Notes: a model not told the origin generated them from the sequence alone. Positions 1 to 10,457 are shown, counted from the stretch's first letter. The stretch is 64,000 nucleotides of DNA from JBBRHH01 sp963788015 (GCA_963788015.1 CAWBEY010000012.1:186001-250000); one strand, 5' to 3'. Made by a program: numbers and translations.

Positions 1-1
1 G

Positions 2-271
2 GCCATCATGGGCATCTTCTACAATCCCGACCAGACTCCGCTGACGGCCACCTCGATGGAAAGCCTTCTGCCCCCCGCCATGCAAAGCCAGTACGGCAGC
101 GAGTTTGCACAGGCCTTCGACATGGGCTTGGCCCAGAACCCCGCTTTTGACGGCGCAGGTGGCTTTACCGGTCCCGCCGCGGCTGTGCCCGAACCCGCTT
201 CCCTGGGCCTTCTGGCCATCGCCGCCACAGGATTGCTTGGCCGCCGGCGCCGCAAGCTGCTCGTGGTATAA
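2..271 (+). CDS. PEP-CTERM sorting-domain protein, C-terminal part
   Basis: The gene enters from the left edge, so its true start is outside the window. The last 30 residues form a textbook PEP-CTERM signal: a VPEPASLGLL motif, a short hydrophobic stretch and a terminal RRRRK cluster. Family knowledge: such tails direct exported proteins to an exosortase-type transpeptidase and are common in Planctomycetota with exopolysaccharide loci. The visible upstream part (about 60 residues) has no recognisable domain. The stop lies 8 bases before the ATG of the next gene, so the two may be co-transcribed. The tail is certain; the function of the body is unknown. Confidence 0.85.
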   Translation, partial: AIMGIFYNPDQTPLTATSMESLLPPAMQSQYGSEFAQAFDMGLAQNPAFDGAGGFTGPAAAVPEPASLGLLAIAATGLLGRRRRKLLVV

Positions 272-278
272 TGCTCCC

Positions 279-671
279 ATGACCCAAAGCCTTCTTCTTC
301 CCCTCTTCCTGTTTCTCCTGCTCCCCGCAGCCCACGCCGCCGATCCGGCGCCGGCCGAGGGGGGCAAGGCGCTTTACCATGTGGTCTGCCTGAAGTTCAA
401 CGAGGGCACCACCCCTGAGCAGATCAAGCCGGCGGAGGAGGCTTTTGTTGCTCTTAAAGGAAAGATTCCTGGCATCGTGACTTTGCACTGGGGCACCAAC
501 GTCAGCCCCGAAGACCATGCCAAAGGGTTCACCCACTGCTTTGTCCTGACCTTTGCCAAGGCCAAGGATCGTGACGCTTACCTGGTTCATCAAGACCACA
601 AGGCTTTTGGAGCACTGCTGGGGCCGGTGATGGCTGATGTAATGGTGATCGATTTCTGGTCACAAGATTAG
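279..671 (+). CDS. Secreted Dabb-family (stress-responsive A/B barrel) protein
   Basis: A 130-residue protein with an N-terminal signal peptide (hydrophobic run LLLPLFLFLLLPAAHA) followed by a single Dabb ferredoxin-like barrel of about 95 residues. The pattern 'LYHVVCLKFNEGTTPEQI' near residue 32 and the later 'FTHCFVLTFAKAKDRDAY' fit the family. Dabb domains usually form dimeric alpha+beta barrels; in Planctomycetota secreted versions of unknown substrate are common. The ATG at 279 was chosen because it begins the signal peptide; the frame is open further upstream but that stretch overlaps the PEP-CTERM gene and is not coding-like. Confidence 0.8.
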   Translation: MTQSLLLPLFLFLLLPAAHAADPAPAEGGKALYHVVCLKFNEGTTPEQIKPAEEAFVALKGKIPGIVTLHWGTNVSPEDHAKGFTHCFVLTFAKAKDRDAYLVHQDHKAFGALLGPVMADVMVIDFWSQD

Positions 672-707
672 TTCGTGGGCCGGCTACCGGTGTCCCGCTC
701 CTGTCCA

Positions 708-1452
708 ATGCTCCACTACTTCAAATTTCGGCAGGACCTTTTCGACCCCGCTCCGGCCAAGGACGTTTATGTGAAGCGTGGGGCGGGGAAGGGGTGGCCC
801 GAGGAGTGTCCGCCGATTCGGGCGGCCAATGGGTTTGGGTTTGATCTGCTGGCAAATTTTGAGGCGACGTTTATTCAGCACCGGGGGCGGTGGCGGGTCG
901 AGACAGATCATGTTCTTGAGAGCGACTTTGACTGGTCTGGGGCGGATTCAGAGTCCGGCGTGCCGCTTAGGCAGCAATACGCGTGGTTCTGGGAGAAGGG
1001 GCAGACGCTGCCGCACGTGATCACAGACAATGTGTATGCGACCATCGACAATCAGGTCAAAGTAAGCAGTTTTCTTTTTCTCGCGACTGATCCCAATGAG
1101 CTCGTTTTGATGAGCGATCTGCCCAACATGCATCGGCCTTGGCGGGCGATGACGGCGCTGATTGATCTGGACTGGTATCCGGCGAGCTATCCGTGGCACT
1201 GCGTGATTGAGCTGGATCGCCGGGAAAAGCGGATCACGATCAAAAAGGGGGAAGCGCTTTGCCGCCTGATGCCGGTTCGGCGCGACACATACTTTGCCAA
1301 GCCAATGGCACCTGAAGAATTTGACCGGTTTTTTGAGCGGGGGCAGAAATGGCTGGCAACGCATGGCACCGTGCAGCATGAGGGGACGGTTGATATCGCG
1401 CGCGACGTATGTGCGCCAGCAGATCAGGTCGAAGTTTGTCGTGCTGCCTTGA
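708..1452 (+). CDS. DUF6065-like protein (frameshifted near the 3' end)
   Basis: About 247 residues. The conserved-looking parts are 'CPPIRAANGFGFDLL' near residue 35 and 'WHCVIELDRREKRITIKKGE' near residue 165, which resemble the DUF6065 family (function unknown; often near sugar or secondary-metabolism genes). In its starting frame the reading runs on to 1589, but that part lies antisense to hldD. One base lost or gained in the GCGCGCG run at 1397-1404 would give the ending TYVRQQIRSKFVVLP and a TGA at 1450-1452, ten bases before the end of the convergent hldD. I take 1452 as the true end. ATG 708 is preferred over GTG 675 because similarity-like sequence begins there. Family assignment is moderate. 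Confidence 0.6.
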
Positions 1453-1461
1453 ACGCTCTGG

Positions 1462-2384
1462 CTACAGACTTACGCCCAGTGCGCCGCTTTCGAAATAAGC
1501 TTCGACACCTTTGGCCAGGTCGTATTGCGGCTCGTATCCGATGCCGCGACGCGATTCGGCCAGATCGGCTTGGGTCCAGTCCTGCGTGAAGTTGAAGGGG
1601 TTTTCAAAGTACTCCGGCGGCAGATTGGTTTTCAACACGCGGTTAAGCTGCTGGATGACGCTGTTGAAGGGTTCACCCGCGCCGCTGCCGATGTTGAAAA
1701 TGCCAGAAACGCTCGCGGCCATGGCTTTAAGATTACCCTGCACCACATCGTCAACGTATACAAAGTCGCGGCGCTGTTCGCCGGCGGTGAAAACCCGCGG
1801 CGCTTGCCGGCGCGCATCTGTTTGGCCAGCTGATGGATCATGCTGGCGAATTTGCCTTTGTGATCTTCGCCGGGCCCGTAGACGTTGAAGTAACGCAGGC
1901 CGACGATTGGGTGCTTCAGGCGCGGCTGATAGCGATTGGCCAGATGTTCCATCGCCAGCTTGGAATAGGCATACACATTTAACGGCTGGGGGCGCTGGGA
2001 CTCCTTGTTGGGGGCGGGGTTTTGGCCATAGGTGGAGGCGCTGCTTGCCCAGACCACGCGGGATGACCATTGGACAGCCAGGTCGAGCAGGTTGCGGAAC
2101 GCATCGACATTGTTGTGCATCATCTTGCGCTGGTCGATGACGGTGGTGTCGGTGATGGACGCCTGATGGGAGATGAGTTCGAACGGGCCGTGGCGGTCCA
2201 GGATAGAGACAATTTGGGGGTCAGCCACGTCGCCGGTGACAATCTCGCCTTTGAAGGGAACGAGGTTTCGCCAGTGGCCGGAAGAAAAGTCGTCAATGGC
2301 CACCACTTCATGGCCGTCGGCTTGAAAACGCTTGACGAGATTGGAGCCGATAAAACCAGCCGCACCGGTGACGAGGATTCGCAT
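1462..2384 (-). CDS. hldD: ADP-L-glycero-D-manno-heptose 6-epimerase-like SDR (frameshifted)
   Basis: NAD(P)-dependent extended SDR of about 307 residues. The Rossmann motif TGAAGFIGSN is at residue 6, the catalytic YxxxK is YAYSK, and the signatures 'LRYFNVYGPGEDHKGKFAS' and 'RRDFVYVDDVVQGNL' are typical of RfaD/HldD, which makes the heptose donor for LPS inner core or S-layer glycans. The frame breaks once near 1800-1840, between the Q-rich 'MIHQLAKQMRAGK' and 'RVFTAGEQRRDF'. ATG 2384 was chosen because the Rossmann fold starts immediately after it. The gene is divergent from murG, 100 bases away. A UDP-glucose 4-epimerase assignment is possible but the HKGK segment favours HldD. Confidence 0.8.
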
Positions 2385-2484
2385 CGGTCGGATTGTAATG
2401 AGAACCCGCGCTGATGTGCAGGGGTTGGTGGCGCATAGTGTTCTTGGCGGCGGGGGTGGGTTCGTGGTAGACACATGGCAGTAA

Positions 2485-3648
2485 ATGTCGGATCAGCCCA
2501 CAATTCTTCTGGCCGGCGGCGGCACCGGCGGCCATTTGTATCCCGGCATATCCGTGGCGCAGTCCCTGGGACGCGTGATGCCGGAGGTGAAGCCGGTTTT
2601 TCTTTGTACGCGCCGAGCGGTGGATGCTGCGATTTTGGAGCCGACGGGGTTTGAGTTCATCCCGCAGCCGATTGTGCCGCCGGTGCGCACCATTTCTGGA
2701 CTGCTAAAATTCTGGAAGGCATGGCGGGAGACCAAGGACCTTGTGCGAGGGGTTTTGGCACAGCGCCGGCCACTAGCCGTGCTGGGGCTGGGCGGATACG
2801 CGGCCGGGGTGGCGGTGAAACTCGGGGCGTCGGCGGGCTTGGCGGCGGCCATCGTCAACCCGGACGTGATTCCAGGAAAAGCCAACCAATACCTGCTCCG
2901 GTATGTGAAGACCGCGTGCTGCCAGTTTGATGCGACGGCCGAGCACGTTTCGGAGGTTCACCGCTCAAAGCTGCGAACAACTGGCTGTCCGGTGCGAACA
3001 GAGATGACCCCCCTGCCGCCACGGGCGGCGGCGGCGGTGCGGCTGGGACTGGAAGTTAATCTTCGGACCTTTGTCATCACCGGTGCGAGCCAGGGTGCTC
3101 AGAGCGTGAATGAAGCGATCATCGCCGCTTTGCCTGAGCTTAAGCTGCAGGGGTGGCAGATCCTTCATCTGGCGGGGCGGGACCATGCGGCCGCGGTGAT
3201 CAGGGCGTATCGGGAAAAGTCCCAGTCCGCCCGGGTGATTGACTTTACGCCAGACATGGCCGACGTGTGGGCGGTGGCTGACCTTGCGCTTTGCCGGGGC
3301 GGTGGGAGCACGTGCGCCGAGCTGACGTCGTGCGGGGTGCCAGCGCTTCTGATGCCTTACCCGTTTCACAGGGACATGCACCAGCGGGCAAATGCCGACG
3401 TGCTGGCCAGCGCCGGGGCGGCGATTGTGCTGGACGATCAGAAACACGCGCGGAAGAATGCGCAGCAGCTTGTTCCGCTGCTTAGCCCGCTGTTGCACGA
3501 TGCGCCAAGGCGGGCGGCGATGGCGGCGGCAGCAAAGGCGCTTGGGCGGCCTGACGCGGCGGAGGCGGTGGCGAATGTGTTGAAGAGTCTGATACAGGCG
3601 GGGCGGTGTCGGCCGGCACCTGCCATTGTTTCCGGCGATCAGGTATAG
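2485..3648 (+). CDS. murG: UDP-GlcNAc:undecaprenyl-PP-MurNAc-pentapeptide GlcNAc transferase MurG
   Basis: Intact, 387 residues, slightly longer than the usual 355-365. MurG is the membrane-associated GT28 enzyme that converts lipid I to lipid II in peptidoglycan synthesis. Visible motifs are the N-terminal G-loop GGGTGGHLYPG (residues 11-21), the second G-loop TGASQGAQSVN, and the UDP-GlcNAc-binding segment 'CRGGGSTCAELTSCGVPA' followed by PYPFHRDMHQRANA. It is not in a dcw cluster here: the left neighbour is divergent hldD and the right neighbour an O-antigen-ligase-like gene 19 bases downstream, so an envelope-assembly pair is plausible. No strong Shine-Dalgarno is visible. Confidence 0.95.
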   Translation: MSDQPTILLAGGGTGGHLYPGISVAQSLGRVMPEVKPVFLCTRRAVDAAILEPTGFEFIPQPIVPPVRTISGLLKFWKAWRETKDLVRGVLAQRRPLAVLGLGGYAAGVAVKLGASAGLAAAIVNPDVIPGKANQYLLRYVKTACCQFDATAEHVSEVHRSKLRTTGCPVRTEMTPLPPRAAAAVRLGLEVNLRTFVITGASQGAQSVNEAIIAALPELKLQGWQILHLAGRDHAAAVIRAYREKSQSARVIDFTPDMADVWAVADLALCRGGGSTCAELTSCGVPALLMPYPFHRDMHQRANADVLASAGAAIVLDDQKHARKNAQQLVPLLSPLLHDAPRRAAMAAAAKALGRPDAAEAVANVLKSLIQAGRCRPAPAIVSGDQV

Positions 3649-3667
3649 GCCAGGCTCGAGATTTAAC

Positions 3668-5975
3668 ATGGCCGCACCCAGAACCAGGAAGATCGCTCGC
3701 GGCAAGGTTAAAGAAGAACGTCGGGAATTTTCCAACTGGCCGCGACATCTCAGCCGATTAGCGTTTGTTTTGATTGTTGCACTGGTGATTGCGCGGGCGC
3801 TGATGTCGGAGTCGGTGCGCGAGCCGGCCGACGTGGTGCCGGGGAGCGAGGCCGCGCGCGCGGGGTTGGGCCGGCGGCAAGCCTTGGAATGGATTTGCTG
3901 ATGTGCGTGCCGGCGCTGCTGGTGCTGGCGCGGCGGTGTTTTGACAGAAGTTTCAACCTGCGATGGACGCGGGTGCACGCGGTGATGGCGCTGCTGGCGG
4001 TGTGGGTGGGGGCGAGCGTTTGGTGGGCGGGGGATAAGTTCACGGCCGCTGTGTCGGGGGTCAATTTTATTGCGGCGATGGTGTTGATCTGGGCGGCGTC
4101 GCAGGTGGTGCGCAGGTGGCTGCATCTGCGGGTAGTCGCGGCCGCGGCGTTTGGCTTACTGCTGGTTTACGTGGCGACGGGGTTGGAGAAACGATTTATC
4201 GACCACCCGGCCACGCTGAAGATGTGGAACGACCGAGAGAGCCCAGTAAGCCGGGAACGGTATCTGCGCGAGCACAATCTCAAAGCCAGCGACTTCGCGT
4301 TCAAGCAGTTTGAGACGAAGCTGCTGAGCAACGAGATTTATCCCTTCACGCGATCACCCAACTCCTACGCCGCAGCGTTGGTGCTGCTGGGCATCGTTTC
4401 AGGGGGCGTGGCGTTGCAGCGGTGGCGCGATGGGGATGGGCGCGGGTGGGTCATGTCGATTGGCGGGGCGATCCTGCTTGCGGGGCTGACGCTCTATTAC
4501 ACGCGCAGCCGGACGGCGGCCATCACGGCAATCGGCGCGGTTGGCGCGTTTGCGAATCCTCACGCGGCCGGGCGTGAAAGAATGGCTGGGGCGGCACGCG
4601 ACGCGTGTGTATGTGGGCGGATTGATCCTGTTTGTGCTGGGTACGGCCGCGGTGGCGGGGCATGGGATGTATCACCATTCACTGCCGGGTAAAAGCCTGA
4701 CGTTCCGTTGGTATTACTGGATCGGCGCGGGCCGGCTGGTGGCGCAGCAGCCGCTCATCGCGGTGGGCTGGGACAACTTCGGCGAGCACTATTTGGCCGT
4801 GCGATTGCCGGAGGCGCCCGAGGAGGTGAAGGACCCGCATAACTTTATCGTGCGTGCGTTTGCGGAACTGGGAGTGCCGGGCGGGGTGCTGATGGTTGTG
4901 TGGATGGGGTGTCTGTGGTGGCGAATGACGCGGCCGTTGGTTGATGAGGAACCCGCGCCTCGGCGCGGCCGACGCTCAAAATGATCGTAGGCGTAGCGAT
5001 GCTCGCAATGGCGCTCAACGCGTTAATCGCAATAGATTTCACGAGCGGCGGAGATGCGGCCGCGTCGAGCGCGGCCATATTCCTCGATCTGTTTCGGCGG
5101 TTTATTGGCCTGCTGTTGCTGGTGGGAGGCATGGCCGTGGTGTCGATGCGCTCGGGCCAGGACGAAGCGCTGGACGATCGGCCTGCGCCCTGGGTCCTCT
5201 ACGCGGTGTTGGTGGGGCTGGGGTTGTTTCTCCTCCACAACCTGATCGAGTTCTCTCTTTTCGAGCCGAGCATTTTGTTCGTGTTTGCCCTGTTGGCGGG
5301 GAGCGCGATGGGTTTGCGCACGCCGGAGAAAATCAGAGCGAGGGCCGGCTCCCGTCGAAAAACGATAGCGGCGTTGATCGTGGGAGGTGTTCTGTGGCTT
5401 GGCGCTGCAGGCGGGCTGTGGATTCCGACGCTCCTGGCCGAGACGCACGCGGCCGAGGCGGATGCGCTAGTGCGGTCTGCCGTTGGCGTCAGTGCCAGGG
5501 CCGCCTCGCTCGGAGCCGCGCGGCTATATGAACAGGCCGCGCGCGAGCAACCGCTCAATAGCGCATACTGGTTTCGGGCGGCCCTGGCGCTGATTAATGC
5601 ACAAGCGCCGGCAAATGAAGTGCGGGCGGATTTGAAGAGTGCGATCCGGCGTGATCCCTTTGATGTTGTGTATCACCGGGCGCTGGGGGAGTTTGACGGC
5701 GCCGGCCCCAGCCGAGCCGGCGGGCCGTGGATCAGGCGTTTCAGGAGGCACTGGGATTGAACCCAGCGAACACCCAGACGCGCCTCGAATATGCCGACAT
5801 CCTGGCGACAAAATTCCATGATCCCCAGGCGGCGCTGACGCTGTATCGCACGGCGCTACTCGACTACGACGACAGGCTCCCAAAGGACGAGCCCAAGCGA
5901 CTGTCGGCGGAGCGGCGGCAGGCCGTGGAAGCCAAAATCGCAAAGCTCGCCACCGAGCTTGGGCAGCGCCTCTAG
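3668..5975 (+). CDS. O-antigen ligase family protein with C-terminal TPR region (several frameshifts)
   Basis: Restored length is about 769 residues. The N-terminal two thirds is a polytopic membrane protein with repeated hydrophobic segments. It carries the long periplasmic loop and the 'NSYAAALVLLG' and 'YYTRSRTAAITA' stretches seen in Wzy_C/WaaL-type proteins. After the last membrane segment near 5410 the sequence becomes soluble and alanine-rich, with TPR-like helices ('RLYEQAAREQPLNSAYWFRA', 'LEYADILATKF'). Family knowledge: such proteins ligate or polymerise surface glycans. Frame changes occur near 3885, 4540 and 5727. At 4981-4984 there is an ATGA stop/start overlap that may be a fourth indel or a real two-gene junction. 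It follows murG by 19 bases. Confidence 0.7.
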
Positions 5976-6705
5976 ACTTCCACCGATTCAGGAATCTCGG
6001 CATTGTGCGAGACGTTCTGAACGTCTTCGTTGTCTTCCAGGGCATCGATCATTTTCAAAATGCGCCTGGCGTTTTCGCCTTCCACGGGAACCGTGTTGAG
6101 GGGCAGGTTGGTGATCTCGGCGGCCTCAATGGGGACGCCGGCGGCAGTCAGAGCATCACGCACTTTGTGAAAAGCCGTGGGAGCGGTAATGACCTCGAAT
6201 ACTTCAACTTCGTTTTTAACATCGTCCGCGCCCGCTTCCAGCGCCTGCTCCAGAAGCTGATCTTCGGAAACCGCGCCCGCCTTCACCGTGATGATGCCGT
6301 GCTTGCTGAATTGAAAAGCGACCGAGCCGCTGGTTGCAAGATTCCCCCGGCCACTTCGAAAATCTTTCGAAGCTCCGCGGCGGTGCGGGCGCGGTTGTTG
6401 GTGAGCGCTTCCACAAAGATCGCCACGCCGGCGGGGCCGTAGCCTTCGTAGTTGATGTTTTCGTAGTTCTCCCCGCCCAGCTCGCCGGTCCCCTTCAAAA
6501 TGGCTTTTTCGATGGTGTCCTTTGGCATGTTGGACGCTTTGGCTTCGTCGATGGTATAGCGAAGCGAGAGGTTATCACGTGGATCGCCGCCCCCTTTGGC
6601 GGCAATAATGATCTTGCGGGCGATTTTGCTCCACACCTTTCCACGATGAGCGTCATTGGCGCCCTTGGCTCGTTTGATCTTTGACCAATGACTGTGTCCG
6701 GCCAT
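5972..6705 (-). CDS. YebC/PmpR (TACO1-like) protein (one frameshift)
   Basis: About 244 residues, the normal family length. The start MAGHSHWSKIKRAKGANDA is the diagnostic YebC N-terminus. 'GGDPRDNLSLRYTIDEAKA' and 'NYEGYGPAGVAIFVEALTNN' follow, and the acidic C-terminus 'DALEDNEDVQNVSHNAEIP' is also typical. YebC proteins help ribosomes through polyproline stretches (TACO1 in mitochondria) and were earlier annotated as transcription regulators. The reading frame breaks at the CCCCC run at 6344-6348; restoring it yields 'GGNLATSGSVAFQFSKHG', which matches the family. This strongly suggests a sequence error rather than a dead gene. Its end overlaps the stop of the convergent ligase gene by four bases. 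Confidence 0.93.
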
Positions 6706-6880
6706 TATGCTTCCTCTAAGAACCTGAAAAACGGTACTATTTTGGCTTCAACCGTATTCTACACCATCCATGCGCGTCGTTGCCATAGGATCGGGGTGCG
6801 CGTAAGATTGGATGTTTACTTCTCAGCTTCCTCTCATGTGGGGCGCGGAAACTACGCAGCAGTGGCAAGGAAAATCATTT

Positions 6881-7525
6881 ATGACGGGCATGCGGCGGAC
6901 GATTGGCTTGGCGGCAGGCGGCGGGTTACTGCTGCTCTTGGCATGGCTTTATGCCCGTGAGAAGCATGACGTCCCGGCACCCGTCAATCCGCTTGTAGCT
7001 GAAGTAGCGGCCCTTGAGCAGAGCAAAAACGCCCCCGCACTGCGCCAAGCCATCGCGACCTATTCCAACGCAGCGGCCGCGGCCTATGCAGTGCATGCTC
7101 TCGCGAACGTGGAAGGCAAGGCAGCCCTGCCGGAGGTGATCACCGCCCTCTCGGATAGCCGGCCCGAAGTCCGGATCGCCGCGGCATCAGCCATCGAAGT
7201 AATCGGCGAACCCACAAGCGCCGCGCCGCTTGTGACCGCTCTGCAGAATGACAGTGAACCGGAAGTGCGGGCGGCGGCGGCCAAATCACTCGGCGGACTG
7301 CGGGCCTATGACAGCGCCGAGGCACTGGTGGCTGCGCTAAGCGACAAGGATTTGTACGTACGACAATGCGCGATTGGCGCGGTGCATCGAATGCTGACTG
7401 TACGATTTCCGTACAAGGCCGATGACGATCCCACCAAGCGACAAGCCGGCATCGCGGCCATTCGAAAAGTAATGCCTGCCATTCGCGATAAGCTCAAGGA
7501 AGCACGCGCATCGGAACAGAAATAG
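6881..7525 (+). CDS. Membrane-anchored HEAT-repeat protein
   Basis: About 214 residues. An N-terminal membrane anchor (TIGLAAGGGLLLLLAWLY) is followed by three to four HEAT repeats from about residue 75, each with the pattern 'ALPEVITALSDSRPEVRIAA' and 'AAPLVTALQNDSEPEVRAAA'. HEAT solenoids are protein-binding scaffolds, or PBS-lyase-like folds; no catalytic residues are visible. ATG 6881 was preferred to ATG 6812 because an AAGGA Shine-Dalgarno lies about nine bases upstream and the anchor follows directly. It sits eight bases before the prepilin-like gene, so the two are probably one transcript; perhaps the anchor protein works with the pseudopilin. Confidence 0.75.
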   Translation: MTGMRRTIGLAAGGGLLLLLAWLYAREKHDVPAPVNPLVAEVAALEQSKNAPALRQAIATYSNAAAAAYAVHALANVEGKAALPEVITALSDSRPEVRIAAASAIEVIGEPTSAAPLVTALQNDSEPEVRAAAAKSLGGLRAYDSAEALVAALSDKDLYVRQCAIGAVHRMLTVRFPYKADDDPTKRQAGIAAIRKVMPAIRDKLKEARASEQK

Positions 7526-7533
7526 GAGCAGTT

Positions 7534-8564
7534 ATGAATCAGAGGGCACGCAACATTTTCCGCCGCGGCTTTTCGCTGGTGGAGCTGATGGTGGTGATTG
7601 GCATCATCGCGCTGCTGATTGCGCTGTTGATGCCCACCGTGAACCGCGCCCGAAGATCGGGCGCCTGTCACAGTGCGCAAATAACCTGCGGCAGTTCTAT
7701 ACATCCGCCGAGGGATACCGCCAGAAGAGCGCGCTCAATGGCGCGGCGACAATTATGCCCGGCGCCGCGTGGACCTCCGCGATCATGCAATTTGGATGTC
7801 CCTCAAGCATGTTACTGTGCCCGGAAGAGGATTCGGCCCTTGCGGGGACCGCCCAGATCCTGGGCCTGCAGGCCGACTTTCAGGGCCATACGGTCAATGC
7901 TCACGCGCATATCGAAGACACCAATTACGACATTCCCCTGACGCCGATGGGATACAAGCAGGGATTCGCGATCCTTGGCGATGATCCGAGTTGGCCCGGC
8001 CGTCCCAATTCTGCCGACCATGCGACCACCGCCACAGACTTCACAATCTCCATCGAAGATCAAGGCAAGGAAGGCGGCGGCGACTGGAGCTATGAGAATG
8101 CCGTGTTTCGCGTTCACAACAACGGAGACGGTACCGGCACGATCACCGTCCTCAATCGTGGCGGTTCGTACAAAGTCGATCTGGTCGATGACCTGACCGG
8201 GCAGACCTTATTCAAGGCCGTCGTGAACGGCGGCGACCCTATCGGCGCGACCAAGCCTGTTAACGTGGCCGGCACCACCAACTACGCTTTTAACGTCAAC
8301 TGCGATCAGGGGATCTATGGCAACGCCGATAAGGTGCTTGCAATGGATTACAACTTCAGCCCTGTGATCGATCCCAGCTCGGACGATTGGAGCAACAAGA
8401 ATTGGCTTGGGGGTTCGCCGCCACAATACGTTTTTGCGAGGCATGCTGACAAGGTAAACGTCTTGTGGGGCGATGGACATGTGACGCCGGTGGGAATGAA
8501 CCCGCTGAACCGTACGCTCGACCCGGCAGTGTTGCAGAATCGGACTCAGTATTGGGTGCAGTGA
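7534..8564 (+). CDS. Type II secretion-like prepilin with H-X9-DG C-terminus (one frameshift)
   Basis: About 343 residues. The N-terminus carries the prepilin peptidase site and hydrophobic helix, RRGFSLVELMVVIGIIALL (G before FSLVE is the cleavage point). The C-terminus has 'HADKVNVLWGDGHV', the H-X9-DG type ending found in the very large planctomycete pseudopilin families (SBP_bac_10/DUF1559 type). The frame breaks once between 7655 and 7675; restored, it gives the expected 'CANNLRQFYTSAEGY' after the helix. These proteins are exported and may assemble with a type II secretion or pilus-like machine; the partners are not in this window. A good AGGAG site lies before the ATG, and a strong terminator follows. 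Confidence 0.85.
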
Positions 8565-8595
8565 CGGAGTTCGGGATCATTAATTCAGATCGTAC

Positions 8596-8630
8596 CGAGG
8601 CCACGGGTTGTTCCCGTGGCCTCGATTTTC
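8596..8630 (+). terminator. Rho-independent terminator after the prepilin-like gene
   Basis: Perfect 12-bp inverted repeat CGAGGCCACGGG (8596-8607) and CCCGTGGCCTCG (8613-8624) around a TTGTT loop, followed by ATTTTC. It lies 32 bases after the stop of the prepilin-like gene. The symmetry means it could also stop leftward transcription coming from the IS. Confidence 0.85.
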
Positions 8631-8642
8631 TTCGCGGTTTAG

Positions 8643-8658
8643 CCCAACTTCCGCAGTT
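8643..8658 (+). repeat. Left terminal inverted repeat of the IS1634-like element
   Basis: Reads CCCAACTTCCGCAGTT and is identical over 16 bases to the complement of 10581-10596. The preceding TTAG (8639-8642) matches the TTAG after the right end. Confidence 0.9.
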
Positions 8659-8667
8659 TGGCGATTC

Positions 8668-8705
8668 AAACGGCCTTGGTCGATAGCGCCAAGGCCGTTT
8701 TTCCT
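8668..8705 (+). terminator. Terminator hairpin just inside the left end of the IS
   Basis: Inverted repeat AAACGGCCTTGG (8668-8679) and CCAAGGCCGTTT (8689-8700), loop of nine bases, followed by TTCC so that the run reads TTTTT. In the rightward sense it would stop read-through from outside into the element. It also lies just behind the end of the leftward transposase gene. Confidence 0.75.
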
Positions 8706-8716
8706 AAAAGTCTTCA

Positions 8717-10457
8717 CTACAAATCGACTATCTCCAGGCTCCGCGGCAGGTTCAATCCCAGCTTGTGCAGCAGGATGGCCTGATGCTCGGTCGGCTTGCC
8801 GACGCAGCGTTTGCGGATCTCCTGGCCGCAGCGCGTGGGCAGGATCACGTCCACCGTTTGCACTGCCGCCATCTCGTCGAGCACCTTGCGCGGCTCGTCG
8901 CCCAAGCCGGCGGATTTGCACATCTGGCCCAGTGTTTTCCACAGCACGTAGGCCAGGAAGCAGACCAGCACGTGTGCCTGCACCCGCTCTTTTTCTGATG
9001 CCAGACCGGACGCAGCGACAGGTCGCTTTTGTGGATGCGGAAGGCGCCCTCGGCCTCGGTCAGTTGCATGTAGGCCTGCCACAGTTCCGCTGCCGTCCAG
9101 TCGCTGACGTTGCTGCGCAGCAGGTAGCAGCCTTCGCTGAGGCTCGCCCACGACCGCCAGGACTCGACCTTTTCCCATTTCAGCTGGGCGTTGCCCTCGG
9201 GATCGGCGACGACTTCGGTTTTGAACGCTCCGGCCGCCCGCGTGTTCTGGCCCATCAGCCGGCCCACGCGATGCGACAGTTGCACCGGCGTCATCGATCG
9301 TTTCTCCGCCATTTTCGCCAGCGACGCCAGTCCCTCCTCGATGCGCTTCTCGAAGCGTCGTGCATCGCCTTCTCCTTCTCGCGGCGGTGCGCCGAGCGGC
9401 AGAGGATGAAGGTCTCCTCGCCGCCGTCGGGATCGGCGCACAGCTTCACCTCCAGCCCCTCATGCACGGTGTTCCAATCAGAAGCGATCAGTTGCTTCTC
9501 ATATTTTCGCAACATTGTCTTGGGCGTGCCCACGATGTAGCGGCGGTTGCCTTCCTTGAGGAACTCGATGTTGGCGCCGACTGACCATCCCCCGGTCCAT
9601 CACCCAGATCCGATCGGCCTTGCCGTAGCGGTCTTCCATCGTCGTGACGATCTCCTTCACGGTGGTCACGTCCGCCTTGTTCCCCGCGAACAACTCGTAT
9701 CCCAGCGGCATGCCGCAGCGGCTGACCACCAGGCGCGATGCACACCTGCTTGCAGTCCGACGGTTGTCACGCGAGTAGCCACGTTTGGCCTGATCGTTGC
9801 CCTGCGCACTGGCCCTCGAAGTAGGTGCTGGTCACGTCGTACAGCAGCAGGTCGTACTTCAGGTCGAACAGCTCCCCCAGCCGCTTGAGATGCTTTTCCA
9901 ACTCCGCCTTGTGCGGCAGCAGTTCGTCCAAGCGCCCGATACAGCCGGTCGTCGTTGATCTTCTCGGCGCAGACTCCCAGCAGGTCCGCCAGGGCCGACT
10001 GCTCGTACAAATGCTCGGCGATCCGCAGCTCGCTGCTCGGATCGCACAGCCGGCAGATCACCAGCACCAGCGACATGATCGACCAGGGCACGTCCTCGCG
10101 GCCGGCGGGCATCAGCCGATCCAGCAGCGCCTTGAGTCCCAGCTTTTGAATGAGTTGCAGCGCCAGCCACGGGCCGCCGAAGTCTCTGCTTCCTTCCACA
10201 CGCACGGCCGAGAGGTCCACCTCCACCCAGCGCGGCTCGACGGCTGCTGGTCGATCGAACATCCGCGGTTGTTGCGTTGATCCGTCGCGAGCAACGGCGG
10301 CCGCTTGCTGCACCCCCAGCCGGCCGGCTTCGTCCAGATCCCCCAGATACGCCACCACTTTCTGCCGCGGACCTTTGGCGGTGCGCACGCTTTTGACCAA
10401 CGCCCAGTAAGCGTGTCGTTTGCCGTCCTTGGCTCGATAACACCGCCGCAAGTACAC
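8717..10457 (-). pseudogene. IS1634-family transposase, broken by multiple frameshifts
   Basis: Restored length is about 580 residues, normal for IS1634. The N-terminus 'HAYWALVKSVRTAKGPRQKV' with 'VAYLGDLDE' is the family's characteristic opening. 'GYELFAGNKADVTTVKEIV' followed by 'KADRIWVMDRGMVS' is the second DDE block, with the aspartate in VMDRG. Later pieces include 'MTPVQLSHRVGRLMGQN', 'LRSNVSDWTAAELWQAYMQL' with 'FRIHKSDLSLRPVWHQ' (C-terminal block), and the tail 'LGLNLPRSLEIVDL'. At least five frame changes are needed (near 9890-9960, 9770, 9590, 9350 and 9000). Either a dead copy or many sequencing indels; I list it as a pseudogene because no contiguous frame covers the catalytic domain. 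Confidence 0.85.

Noticed and set aside
948..1379. 143-codon minus-strand frame inside the DUF6065-like gene
   Set aside because: Fully antisense to a coding sequence with conserved motifs; no ribosome site or recognisable domain.
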